NCBI GenBank assembly: GCA_947497175.1
Contig: CANMFM010000003.1
Span: 230,503 to 294,502, forward strand
DNA from: an uncultured Aquimarina sp.
GTDB taxonomy: Bacteria; Bacteroidota; Bacteroidia; Flavobacteriales; Flavobacteriaceae
Reading direction: 5' to 3'
DNA: 64,000 bases
The notes under the pieces were generated by a model. That model ran no database searches. It was given only the letters and a program-made list of their open reading frames with translations, and was not told the origin of the DNA. The first letter of the stretch is position 1, and each line of letters begins with the position of its first letter. Made by a program: the position numbers and the translations under genes. This document shows positions 33,915-43,925 of this stretch, in pieces.

Positions 33915-34499
33915 CTAAAGATAACCTGGTTTTATTTTCTTAACTTCATAAGGTTCTTTCTCAGGTAATGATTTCTGAATACTGTCCTTAACAAAGACTT
34001 TAAAAGTTATTCTGGCATCCTGAGTTACCACCCTAACTTTAGTACTATCATTCTTTATAGGTATATATATTTCATCTTCTAAAAAACCATCAACATAATT
34101 AACACCAAGCTTATCAAACTTAAACTTAATAGGTATTTCATGATTATTCCTAGCCCCAAAAGTATCTAGCTTTTGTTTCTTAAAAGTAGGATAATCTGTT
34201 ATTAATCTATCAGTTATTTTTGAATAGTACAAAGTAAATCTTTGGTCTCCTTGCTTAGTGTTCAAAGTATCAAATACATTTTTAAAGTAAATATACCCTT
34301 TATAACTTTTGTTTACATACACTGTGTCATAGAAAAAAATTGAGTATTCTAGAATATTCTGCTCTTTATCTTCTTCAGTGCCTTCTATGGTATTCTTGTT
34401 AGTAGCATCTTTCTGAAATTCAGAATCTTTTTTTAACTCCTTCTTGCAGGAAATAAAAATTAGAAAGACTATAACTTTAAATATTAATAACTTTCTCAT
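33915..34499 (-). CDS. lipoprotein downstream of the RHS gene, possible immunity protein
   Basis: A 194-aa protein with a lipobox (VFLIFISCKK, Cys18) and an acidic/Lys/Asn-rich linker, so it is membrane-anchored on the periplasmic or outer face. The mature part is beta-rich (YKGYIYFKNVFDTL, QRFTLYYSKI, IPIKFKFDKLGVNYVDGFLEDEIYIPI) and resembles a small beta-sandwich. Its start is 6 bp after the RHS stop, so it is cotranscribed. Immunity or anchoring of the RHS protein is inferred from position only; no family recognised. Confidence 0.7.
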   Translation of the reverse strand: MRKLLIFKVIVFLIFISCKKELKKDSEFQKDATNKNTIEGTEEDKEQNILEYSIFFYDTVYVNKSYKGYIYFKNVFDTLNTKQGDQRFTLYYSKITDRLITDYPTFKKQKLDTFGARNNHEIPIKFKFDKLGVNYVDGFLEDEIYIPIKNDSTKVRVVTQDARITFKVFVKDSIQKSLPEKEPYEVKKIKPGYL

Positions 34500-34505
34500 A
34501 ACTTA

Positions 34506-37500
34506 TTATTGCTCTTGTGCTCTTAAAAGAGCCTCTCTTTTAGCTTGATTTACTTGAATAATATCTGACACTTCAACAACAGTATCTTTAGTAGCTGTTA
34601 CAACTTTATTTGTTGTGTTACCATTCTGAGTTTGTTTATCAACTCTCAGGACATTAATAACAGAAATTGTTGTAGTTTTTGGTTCTTCATTACTTTGACT
34701 TTCCATAGTTGCTTTTGCAATATTATAAACTTTTTCACCCAAATTTACGGCAGTAACATAATATGTGTTTTCAGCATCATTTTTTCCTTTATTCCATTCT
34801 GTAGCCAAATTTGTTTTTTTATTGGGATTACTGGCATTAGTTTTTCCATCACCATTAGGAGAAGGTCTTTTCATTCCAAATAACGACATAGCAGCATCCC
34901 AAATAATATCTGCATTAGGAATGGTAATATCATCGCCAGGGTTTTCTGATCCAGAAGTTTGGATGTCCATAGGATTACTTGGCCCTCCTTCAGCAGAAGC
35001 CTCTAAATTAACTGCAGATCCAATAGTTGGTTTATCCCCATCTCCCTTTAAATTTTGATCAATAGATTTTAAGTTATTAAATGCCTTAGAAAGCGAGTTT
35101 TTTACAGCTCTTAAATCAGAAGTGATCGTATTTTTAACAGCCGAAGCTAATTTTTTTAACCCACCACAACAATCACCATTACCTAAAGGCTTCATCCCAT
35201 CAGGATCTATATAATAAACTGGATTATCAAACGCGTAGTTATAAGGAGAGTGTCTTCTCATTTGTTCGGCCAAAGGATCAAGGTTCATCCATCTCCCTAA
35301 AGCAGGATCGTAGTTACGAGCAGTAATATCTATCCAACCCAGACCTATCTCATCCTGTTCTTCTTTATTACCAAATCCATAAGTATGATTCCTACCTCTA
35401 AGCACATCATTATATCCCTTATGCGTAAGTCCAAAAGGATAATAATTCTTTTCTTGTATAATCTCATCCTGGGTAATGCTACCATCTTTATTTTTATCCT
35501 TATAGGATAATCGTATATTATCCAGATGATCCTTAAACTGATACACATACTTATATCCATCAGCTTCTTTTTCTACAATCCCTTCTGAGTGGTTAAAGAA
35601 CTCCAGGTTCCCACTTTTATAGACATAATTACCTGCATATTCCGTTTCTATTAAAGAACCTCCACTGGGAGCAATCTTTTTCAATTTTGCCCCTGTAGCG
35701 TCGTAAATATAAGAAATAGTTCCTGATCCTTCACTATTGCTTATAGAAACTGTTTTAGGTAGGTTTAGGTGGTTATAGGTAATGCTGGTGATGCCTTTGT
35801 TCTGATCCTTGATCATATTGCCATTGGCATCATATTCAAAATCATCATTGGTATTGACCCCGTCTTTAAATCCATGGTCTTTGCTTCCTGCATCTGTTAC
35901 TTGTAACAGCTTATTTCCCTGATCATAGGTATACCATAGGTTATCCATAATCCCAAAATGTTCTAATCGTGTAGGGTCAATGGTTTCGACTATAGCCCCT
36001 GTACGTTGTAGGGTTAGGATATTGCCCATTTTATCGTAAGTAACATTAGAAAGGTTATACCTTCCGGTTCCACTTTCTGCTGTGGTTATTCGGTTTAAGG
36101 CATCATAGGTATACTCATACCTTCTAGTTATATGATCATTAGCGGTTTGCCATGAGGTAGCCGAGATATTACCATTATATAATAGGTTTATACCTGTATT
36201 GTAGTCTATGGCAAAACCAAAAAGATCGTTTCCTAACTGATTCACATCATTAATTCCTCTAAGCCATCCACGTATGTTGTAAGTATAGTTTATATCTTGC
36301 AAGCCACCTCCTACAGTTTTTGATTGTAGTTGTCCTAATTCGTCGTAGGTATTGTCTACAATCATTTCTTCTGCCTGATTATTGATCTTTTGGATTTGTG
36401 TAAGCAATCGACCCATATGATCATAGGTGAATTTGTCTACCGTTACGATTTCTTCTTGACCAATTTTATTGTGTTTGGTGGTCGTTTCTAAAACTTTACC
36501 TAAAAAATCCAGCTTTGTTTCTGTGATATCAGAAGTGTCCAGATAGTCATTTACAGTAGCTGTACAAATAGGTCTTGCCTTTTTATCATAATACATTACT
36601 GTTGTAATCCATTGATCGGTTCCCAGTACCTTTACTTTTGACCCTGTAGCTAACGATGTAGTCTTATTCGAAATAGATTCGCCATATACAGTACCCGGAT
36701 TAGCTAATTGTGGTACAGGAGAGGTCCCTAAAAATGTATAATCATCATAGTAGTTGATCGTATACACTTCATCAAAACTTACAGGATAGGCATTCTTGCT
36801 ATAGTATACTGTTGCTCCTACATAAGTTTGAGCAGTGTTTGTTTTGGTAACAAATTGACTGCTTGCATTATTGGCTTCAGCCTGTATCGTTTTTCTATCT
36901 TTTGTGTTATTTGTATCTACTCCGGTATAAGCTACTCTTCCAAAAGCGTCATATACGCTAAATAACCATTTGTTTTCTGCTTCTAAATTTGTATCCTGAG
37001 TCATGATGGGTTGATCCAGTGTGTTGTACACAATATATTCCCATCCCTTGCCTGGAATCTTTTTTTCGATCAATCGATTTCTGTAATCATATCTGTATTG
37101 GTAACACAGTTCAGAAAGCTCGGTATCAGAAATATTATAGGTAATATCAACTTTTGGCGGTAGTACATAGGTAAGATTCCCAAAATCGTCGTATACATAA
37201 TAGGTGTCGTGTTCTACTCCCTCATTATAGCTTCTTTTTAAAATAACACGCCCTAGTTTGTCTTTATATTCTTTGGTAGTATGATCACTAGGATGCGTCT
37301 GGCCCGGTTGCCAATTTTCATCTTTGGTAATTGCGATATGTAACTGACCGGCATCATAATCTGTAGCGTTTTTAACCAATTGTGGTTTTTCGGTATCTCC
37401 ATTGGTAAAAGCAACTCTAAAATGTGCTACCTTATCTGCAATTGTATTAGTTTCCCAATCAAATTTGATGGTATGATCAGTATCACTATTGGGATTGGCT

Positions 37501-39242
37501 TTCCAGGCTGCTCCCGGTGCGCCCTGTTCTCTCACCCGATTAAGTGGTGAGGCTTCGAATATACTTTCGCTATAGGCATTGATCTGGTTCATGTCGGTTA
37601 TCCCGGGGAAATCATTGACATATTTATTTTTATAATACGTATTGATATCTATCCGGGTATTTACATTTCTATAACTACCATTGCTACCTGCAGTCGCAAA
37701 TGGTAAATATTGCTTAGCTTGTCTGCCAAAATTATCATATTCGATATGGGTTACAATATCTTCAGGGATTATTATCTCTTCCTGTATTGAGCCAGCTGCC
37801 GGATTAACATCACCACCTAATTTTTGCACTACAGGATTCCAAAAATATTGGTGTACATTAGTATCTATACTGTAGTATAGATAACTTCTAAATCTCGCTG
37901 TAGTCGTTGTACTACTCCATCGAAATTCATTCCCATCTAATACTTTGTTACCATTAATATCATATACCCCACTAATCCCTTGATCACTACCGGTATAGTT
38001 ATATGGATGAATCACTCCTTTTATAAGATACCAGGTATCTAATTTAGGGAGATTTCCATACCAAAAATAAGGATTTCCTTGTGCTATTCCATTGAGATCT
38101 TCTACATTATTAGTACCATGATAGGCTAATCCATTTTGCGAACCGGTACGTTTTATCCAAACGTTATATCGATATTCCAGGGTTTTATCTACTGTAAAAT
38201 AATCGGTATTCCAGCCTCCGTCGGCATCTTTTCCAGCATCATTACCACATCGCCAAAGCATAGTAAACTCACCATGAGGATTATTACCATACATCCTACG
38301 ATTTTCTGAAGTACTTCCATTCTGGTTAAAAAATGGAGTACCTCCTCCTCCCTGAGACCAATCCATCATAAGCTCATTAGTAGTATTAAATACACTTACA
38401 TCTGTAATCTCTTGCTCTGTACCATCTAATTTTTGGATCATAGGATTCCAGAAATACTGTCTTACATTAGTATCTGTACTATAAAACAAATAACTTCTAA
38501 ATCTAGAGGTGTGTACGTTACTTCTCCATTTAAACTCTTTACCATCCATCACCCGGTTTCCATCGGTATCATAGACTCCACTGATTCCTTGATCAGGACC
38601 TGTATAGTTATGTGGGTGAATAATCCCAACAATTAGATACCAGGTATCTAACTGCGGTAAATCACCATAAAAGAAATATGGATTATTATCTTGTATTCCA
38701 CTAAGCGTATTCACATTTTGTGTCCCGTGATATGTAGAACCATCTTGAGACCCAGTACGTTTTACCCATACACTATAGCGATATCCTAGTGTATTATCAA
38801 TCTGAAAATAATTGGTATTCCAACCTCCATCGGCATCACTGGCAGTGTCATTACCACACTTCCACAATAAAGATTGTTCTCCTGTAGGATTAATCCCTAG
38901 CTCACGACTATTTTCTGAAGTCCCACCATTTTGGATAAAATTTGGAGTGCTTCCTTGTCCGGCTTTCCAATCTATCGTAACTATATTGGTTTTTGAAGAA
39001 AACAACGGGCTGGCTGCCACAGCAATTTGCTGCTTAGACCTCCCTAATCCATCATAATATGTAATATTCGTGATCTTTTTCTCTAAAGGTGCTGCATCTA
39101 AGTCTGCTGCTCTTTTGAAAGGTTCTTGTGGCTGTACAGCCATTACAAAATTTTCATCACTGATTTGGATGTGCTGTGACCATCCTGATAAAAAAGACAG
39201 GATCATAAATATACCACAGCTATATAATTTAAATGTATGCAT
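34506..39242 (-). CDS. DUF6443/RHS-repeat core protein with variable C-terminus
   Basis: A 1578-aa exported protein. ATG 39242 (MHTFKLYSCGIFMILSFLSGWSQ) gives a clean signal peptide; the ATG 12 codons upstream (39278) does not. Residue numbers below count from 39278. A DUF6443-like strand (NITYYDGLGRSKQQI) comes first, then two tandem ~180-residue domains (about 104-283 and 306-487). Long YD/RHS repeats follow (YNTLDQPIM, YDELGQLQSKT, TYDALNRITTAES, YDKMGNILTL, YDANGNMIKD). The RHS-associated core at about 1318-1360 reads NYDPALGRWMNLDPL and SPYNYAFDNPVYYIDPDG. The last ~225 residues (after DPDGMKP) are unlike the core and rich in Lys/Asn/Thr; they could be a toxin or a passive tip. No T9SS tail. 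Confidence 0.9.
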   Translation of the reverse strand: MHTFKLYSCGIFMILSFLSGWSQHIQISDENFVMAVQPQEPFKRAADLDAAPLEKKITNITYYDGLGRSKQQIAVAASPLFSSKTNIVTIDWKAGQGSTPNFIQNGGTSENSRELGINPTGEQSLLWKCGNDTASDADGGWNTNYFQIDNTLGYRYSVWVKRTGSQDGSTYHGTQNVNTLSGIQDNNPYFFYGDLPQLDTWYLIVGIIHPHNYTGPDQGISGVYDTDGNRVMDGKEFKWRSNVHTSRFRSYLFYSTDTNVRQYFWNPMIQKLDGTEQEITDVSVFNTTNELMMDWSQGGGGTPFFNQNGSTSENRRMYGNNPHGEFTMLWRCGNDAGKDADGGWNTDYFTVDKTLEYRYNVWIKRTGSQNGLAYHGTNNVEDLNGIAQGNPYFWYGNLPKLDTWYLIKGVIHPYNYTGSDQGISGVYDINGNKVLDGNEFRWSSTTTTARFRSYLYYSIDTNVHQYFWNPVVQKLGGDVNPAAGSIQEEIIIPEDIVTHIEYDNFGRQAKQYLPFATAGSNGSYRNVNTRIDINTYYKNKYVNDFPGITDMNQINAYSESIFEASPLNRVREQGAPGAAWKANPNSDTDHTIKFDWETNTIADKVAHFRVAFTNGDTEKPQLVKNATDYDAGQLHIAITKDENWQPGQTHPSDHTTKEYKDKLGRVILKRSYNEGVEHDTYYVYDDFGNLTYVLPPKVDITYNISDTELSELCYQYRYDYRNRLIEKKIPGKGWEYIVYNTLDQPIMTQDTNLEAENKWLFSVYDAFGRVAYTGVDTNNTKDRKTIQAEANNASSQFVTKTNTAQTYVGATVYYSKNAYPVSFDEVYTINYYDDYTFLGTSPVPQLANPGTVYGESISNKTTSLATGSKVKVLGTDQWITTVMYYDKKARPICTATVNDYLDTSDITETKLDFLGKVLETTTKHNKIGQEEIVTVDKFTYDHMGRLLTQIQKINNQAEEMIVDNTYDELGQLQSKTVGGGLQDINYTYNIRGWLRGINDVNQLGNDLFGFAIDYNTGINLLYNGNISATSWQTANDHITRRYEYTYDALNRITTAESGTGRYNLSNVTYDKMGNILTLQRTGAIVETIDPTRLEHFGIMDNLWYTYDQGNKLLQVTDAGSKDHGFKDGVNTNDDFEYDANGNMIKDQNKGITSITYNHLNLPKTVSISNSEGSGTISYIYDATGAKLKKIAPSGGSLIETEYAGNYVYKSGNLEFFNHSEGIVEKEADGYKYVYQFKDHLDNIRLSYKDKNKDGSITQDEIIQEKNYYPFGLTHKGYNDVLRGRNHTYGFGNKEEQDEIGLGWIDITARNYDPALGRWMNLDPLAEQMRRHSPYNYAFDNPVYYIDPDGMKPLGNGDCCGGLKKLASAVKNTITSDLRAVKNSLSKAFNNLKSIDQNLKGDGDKPTIGSAVNLEASAEGGPSNPMDIQTSGSENPGDDITIPNADIIWDAAMSLFGMKRPSPNGDGKTNASNPNKKTNLATEWNKGKNDAENTYYVTAVNLGEKVYNIAKATMESQSNEEPKTTTISVINVLRVDKQTQNGNTTNKVVTATKDTVVEVSDIIQVNQAKREALLRAQEQ
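37818..38969 (-). repeat. tandem duplication of a ~180-residue domain in the RHS gene
   Basis: Two copies inside the RHS gene (38430-38969 and 37818-38363) encode domains sharing SENxR, LLWKCGND/MLWRCGND, DADGGWNT, YRYSVWVKRTGSQ/YRYNVWIKRTGSQ, LDTWYLI, DQGISGVYD and RSYL.YS.DTNV.QYFWNP. They are probably beta-sandwich carbohydrate-binding-like modules, linked by about 22 residues. Confidence 0.85.
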
Positions 39243-39287
39243 TTGAGATTGTTTTAAATAGTATTGTTGATATAACATGTGATACGT

Positions 39288-42200
39288 TTATTGCTTATGA
39301 TTATCACTATCATCAATGAGGTCTGGTCCACCGCCGGAACCACCACCGGAACCTCCGGAACCGCCGCCATTATTGTTACAATAATCGGGGTTGAAGTAAA
39401 AGTTCATCTTTTTGGTGTGAGTCAATCCACTCATATTATCAGTAACCGTACATTCTAAATAACCCGATTCTCCGCAATTGTATAATGAAATTCCGTAGGT
39501 ATCGCCCAAATATGGTCTGTTCGGATCAGCACTGCTGGTCCATGTAATTGTGTAATCACCAGACCCTTTTGTTGGCACTGCTTTATAACTCTTTGTCATG
39601 TAGGAATTATAGTACTCATCTACAACAGTGTTCCAGCGTTGATCTATTTCGGCACCATATACAGAAATATCTCTATACACTTTAATAGTATTTCCTTTTG
39701 TATTATCGGTAACTTCACAGATTAGGAACTTGTCTATTCCGTAAAAGTTATAACTCATATTCATGGTGAATGTGCGTGTGGTAGGGGTATGATTAAAATT
39801 TCTACCATAGATCAACCACTTATAGCTATAATTACCTGAACCTCCAGTAACTGCAATACTAAAGGAAGCATTGGTAGCTACCTTAACTTCTCTAGGTGTA
39901 TTGATATTTATACCGTATACTGTAAGGCCTTTCGTAATTGTTTTTTTCTCACCAGTGATTTTATCCGTCACCTTAACACGAATAGTATTATATCCAGCTT
40001 GATCTGGGTTAAAATGAAAATAATAAGATAGTTTGTTTTTAATCGTTGAAACCTTACCATTAGGGGCTTCGAACTCCCATTTATAATCATATTGTCCTGA
40101 CCCACCACTAATGGTAACCTGAAAATCAGTTTGCTTATGTGTAGTTCCAAACTCAGGGAAATTTTTAAAATGTATTACAAGAGGATCATATCCCGCAGTT
40201 GAATTAGTAGTGCCTGCATATCCATAATAAAACTTATTTGTGATGTTTTCTTCTGCATCCTTTTCATGCATCAGGCGATTAAAAGTATCATATTCATAAT
40301 ACCTCATATACCCTTTTGGATCTGTCATACTTGTCATTCCGATTAGAGGTTCATACGTATAGGTAGTTACCATGGCCTGAGGAAGCTTTTCTCTTAGGGT
40401 ATTTAAGTTCAGTGATAAATCAAAATTCATCAGTTCTGCTGGTGTAATCCCTAATGAAGAAGCGATGTCTGCAAACTTGGCATTTTCAATTTTGGCCAAA
40501 GGATACATTTTGCTATGCCCCCAAATATAGCTTGTTGTAGGCCCATCTGGTTTTTTGTATTGTAGAATATTTCCTTTGTCATCATATAGTTCAAATTCAA
40601 TGGTTTTTTGCAGCGGATTTGAAGTCGTGACAACTCCTTTTGCTACTTCTACAGAGCGTTGTACTATTTTGTTTTGTGCTACATTAAAGTTTTCGCTACT
40701 ACTCGTTATAAGTTGAATCGGTAAAGTAATATTCTTACCATAATTAGTTATCTGAGAACTTAACAAGTTATTGTTTTTATACACTTCAGATTTTATCGGA
40801 GTACTAATACGATTTGCATCTCTTAATTCATCCATATACTCACGATTGTACACATCGGTATCATAAGGATAGTAATATCGGGTCTCTACTTCCTGATTAT
40901 TACTATCTTGTGATTTCGAAATACGAAGGTGATGTGTACTTTCATTAAACACATTGGATTGTGTAGTATTGATAGCCTCGTTTAAATATTCTTTGGTCGT
41001 GCTTTCTTCTAACACAGATTTTTGTGCATAATGATGAGGAAATCGATAGGTATAATAAGTAAAATGATCATTACCCCAATCAATTGGAGGAGCTCCATTA
41101 TAATAAAAGGCCATTACCCTTGCAAAACTTCGGTCATTTGCAATACCATATAAAGTTTTATAACTATTTATAGTACTTCTTACTTTATTGCCTTGTTGAT
41201 TGTATAGTATTTCTTCGGTAACATTACCATTAATGTATCCAAAACTATTTTTAGGGGCAATCCCAAGTAGATAAGCATTTTTAATACTTACATCCGGGGG
41301 GTTATGCCCAGATATGCCACCCCAATCATAATAGGGTCTACGAAAACTAATCTTATGATACTCATTAGGATTGTTTACGTACTTTGTTTCTATGGTACCA
41401 TTTGTGTTTCCTAGGGCATCTACATCTTTTTCGTATACTACAGAATACCCAATATGACTACCCTGAGCCGACGGTAATGTTCTTAAAGTAATATCTGAGC
41501 TTAACTTAAGTGAAGACTGCCCCCATAACCTTGGCGTATAACTTGTATAACCATAAGGTTTTGAAAAATACAATAGGTCATCCATTAAAATTCCTGTCGT
41601 CTCCTTTTCGTTATAAGCATTTACCACATCATACTCATATACTTTTTTATTGCTAAAGGAGTTATTATCTAAATAGTTGGTAATACTTTTTATTCTTAAA
41701 CCTCCTATTTCAAAAGGTTCATATAATCTAGGAACAGTAGTATTGTCATTACTTTTAGGTATATAAATCTTATAAATATTGGATTCGTTTACAACTTCGA
41801 TTCCGGGCCATCCTGGATTATCAGGAGAATATGGCAACGATTTAGAGATCACTTTATACGTACCTGGAGACAGTGTTTTTTCTACATTAAAACTCGAAGT
41901 CCCGTAGTTAAATAACACCTGCTCTTGCCCCGTATCAACATTTAAAATACTTCGCATAGGATAGCCCGAATAAAAGCCAACATTATCACAATTATGATGA
42001 CAATTACGACTACTGGAGGTCTTAAACGATGTAGGCTCTGTTATCGTAAACTCTGTATTGATAGAGACATTAACTTCATCAAACGCTCCATTTGTACCTT
42101 GATCTACCTGATCTATTAATCGGTATGATGGATCCTTAGCCTTTTTTAGGTATTGATAGGTAAAATTGTATTTTTCTTCATCGATTAGATTGGTCCATCG

Positions 42201-43925
42201 ATACCTGCCATTGGGTAGGCGTTCTGTAATCGTATACGGTTGTGTAACCTTTATTAAGGCCTCATGTCCTTCATATTCGAAGATAGAGTAGCCTCCTGTT
42301 GGGTAGGTTACTTTATTTAAGGTTCCGATTTTGCCGTGTGCAAATGCGGCAGATCGATTTGCCATTGTAACATCTACATAAGCCTGACCCACTTCTAAAT
42401 TAGTACCAACATAAGCAGATGTAACAAATCGTCCTATACTTGGTATTCTGTCTGTATTGTTAGCACCGTTATAAAATCCCCAAAAATCAACATCTTTGGT
42501 ATCTTTTGGTGGTAAGGCATTTGGATTGGTATATTCAAAATTATACTGCTTGTCATTAATAGTCAAACCATCCAATTTTAGTCTTACATACTTTTCTTTA
42601 TGGACATCATTAATTTTATTTTGATTGAAATAACTATGATTAAATACGATATCACGTACTACCTTGTTATTCGAGTTTTTAACCTTTATACCATTGAGTC
42701 GTAAGGGCGTTCTTGGAGAAGGTGCTGTAGGATGGCTTCGTACTGTACCATTTGCGGTTACTAAAACAATATTAGAATGACCTGTCATTTTTGCGAAGGC
42801 CAACGGTGTCATCAAATCCAATCGAGGTGCATGGTTAAATTCGATCTTTCCGAAGTCGCCATAAATGCTTTCCAGGTATTGATTTTCTATTACGGTTGTA
42901 GTTGCATGTACAGAAAGAGCGCCTCTTCCTATGCCTCCTCCATCAGACTGTATTAGATTTTTGTCAGCAACCTCTGTATAGTCACTAAATCCAGGATAAG
43001 AAAAATGCAATCCTTCTTTATATGTAAAGACTATTTTTCTCCCGTAAGGAGATTCTACAGAACTTAAAAGCCAGCTAGTTATGATACTTTCTTCTTGGCG
43101 ATTAGGATCTGCAAAGATTCCAATTAACGCCTCTGTTTCATTTGAAGCACTTACTAATTTTGCATTTATATCCGGCACTGTACTAAATGAGGTATTGATC
43201 TCTTTAGCAAAAAATATAAACTTAAACCCTTTATCATCTCGTACCGTAAAAGACTTGTTTATAAAATTAAATGCTATTCTTACCGTATTATCATTAAACA
43301 CCACTGTTTCTACAATATTACTATCCGATTGCTTTTTTTTAAATCTAAATTTATACGCTTTACCTAAAAGATTTAATTCGAATAAATCAGGCTCCATGTC
43401 AATGGGTATATGCCCACTCGGGAAACTTGTATGCAAATCTCTTACCTGGTTATAAGGTATATAAGGAGTTACTCCTACGGGTTCTTCTACATTATAATTA
43501 TTGTATAAAAAACCACGAGAAGGGGTTTCGCCCCTTAAGTCGTCTGAACCATTAATGGTTCGGGTTATAGCAGAGTACGCCGTTAAATTCCAATTTAAAC
43601 CTACCCAGCCTGCGTCTTGATTGGCTCGTACTCCTTTTGAATCATAAGAGATTTGAATTGGGAAGATGATACCATCAAAGTTGAGATTGTAAATCGGAAT
43701 CGACAAGTCTATGGTTCCGTTATACTTGTTTCCATTGATGTTTCCATAATTTCCCAAACTTGATACTTCAGGACTCGAAGCAATACTTTCTGGAAGTTGG
43801 CTAGGAGGGAAATCATGCTGATTATCTTGAGCTCTTATATGTATTGGAAAGCTGAAAAGAACTATTGAGATTAGTAATACTACTGAATATCTCTTATTAA
43901 TTTTAAAAGTTGTTAAGTTAAACAT
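39288..43925 (-). CDS. giant exported SpvB/YD-like partner protein with PKD-like repeats
   Basis: A 1545-aa protein with an N-terminal signal peptide (YSVVLLISIVLFSFPIHIRAQ). Residues ~45-110 resemble an SpvB/TcaC-type start (GTIDLSIPIYNL, SYDSKGVRANQDAGWVGLNWNL). The middle is long and beta-rich. A YD-repeat region at about 1199-1240 contains MTDPKGYMRYYEYDTFNRLMHEKDAE. Three PKD/Ig-like repeats of ~85 aa follow (starting about 1245, 1338 and 1423), each with GGSG.Y.Y.W or equivalent. A Gly/Ser/Pro tail (GGGSGGSGGGSGGG) precedes an acidic end. The RHS gene begins 9-46 bp after its stop, so the two form an operon. It probably works as the encapsulating or surface partner of the RHS protein, by analogy to TcB/TcC pairs. 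Confidence 0.82.
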   Translation of the reverse strand: MFNLTTFKINKRYSVVLLISIVLFSFPIHIRAQDNQHDFPPSQLPESIASSPEVSSLGNYGNINGNKYNGTIDLSIPIYNLNFDGIIFPIQISYDSKGVRANQDAGWVGLNWNLTAYSAITRTINGSDDLRGETPSRGFLYNNYNVEEPVGVTPYIPYNQVRDLHTSFPSGHIPIDMEPDLFELNLLGKAYKFRFKKKQSDSNIVETVVFNDNTVRIAFNFINKSFTVRDDKGFKFIFFAKEINTSFSTVPDINAKLVSASNETEALIGIFADPNRQEESIITSWLLSSVESPYGRKIVFTYKEGLHFSYPGFSDYTEVADKNLIQSDGGGIGRGALSVHATTTVIENQYLESIYGDFGKIEFNHAPRLDLMTPLAFAKMTGHSNIVLVTANGTVRSHPTAPSPRTPLRLNGIKVKNSNNKVVRDIVFNHSYFNQNKINDVHKEKYVRLKLDGLTINDKQYNFEYTNPNALPPKDTKDVDFWGFYNGANNTDRIPSIGRFVTSAYVGTNLEVGQAYVDVTMANRSAAFAHGKIGTLNKVTYPTGGYSIFEYEGHEALIKVTQPYTITERLPNGRYRWTNLIDEEKYNFTYQYLKKAKDPSYRLIDQVDQGTNGAFDEVNVSINTEFTITEPTSFKTSSSRNCHHNCDNVGFYSGYPMRSILNVDTGQEQVLFNYGTSSFNVEKTLSPGTYKVISKSLPYSPDNPGWPGIEVVNESNIYKIYIPKSNDNTTVPRLYEPFEIGGLRIKSITNYLDNNSFSNKKVYEYDVVNAYNEKETTGILMDDLLYFSKPYGYTSYTPRLWGQSSLKLSSDITLRTLPSAQGSHIGYSVVYEKDVDALGNTNGTIETKYVNNPNEYHKISFRRPYYDWGGISGHNPPDVSIKNAYLLGIAPKNSFGYINGNVTEEILYNQQGNKVRSTINSYKTLYGIANDRSFARVMAFYYNGAPPIDWGNDHFTYYTYRFPHHYAQKSVLEESTTKEYLNEAINTTQSNVFNESTHHLRISKSQDSNNQEVETRYYYPYDTDVYNREYMDELRDANRISTPIKSEVYKNNNLLSSQITNYGKNITLPIQLITSSSENFNVAQNKIVQRSVEVAKGVVTTSNPLQKTIEFELYDDKGNILQYKKPDGPTTSYIWGHSKMYPLAKIENAKFADIASSLGITPAELMNFDLSLNLNTLREKLPQAMVTTYTYEPLIGMTSMTDPKGYMRYYEYDTFNRLMHEKDAEENITNKFYYGYAGTTNSTAGYDPLVIHFKNFPEFGTTHKQTDFQVTISGGSGQYDYKWEFEAPNGKVSTIKNKLSYYFHFNPDQAGYNTIRVKVTDKITGEKKTITKGLTVYGININTPREVKVATNASFSIAVTGGSGNYSYKWLIYGRNFNHTPTTRTFTMNMSYNFYGIDKFLICEVTDNTKGNTIKVYRDISVYGAEIDQRWNTVVDEYYNSYMTKSYKAVPTKGSGDYTITWTSSADPNRPYLGDTYGISLYNCGESGYLECTVTDNMSGLTHTKKMNFYFNPDYCNNNGGGSGGSGGGSGGGPDLIDDSDNHKQ

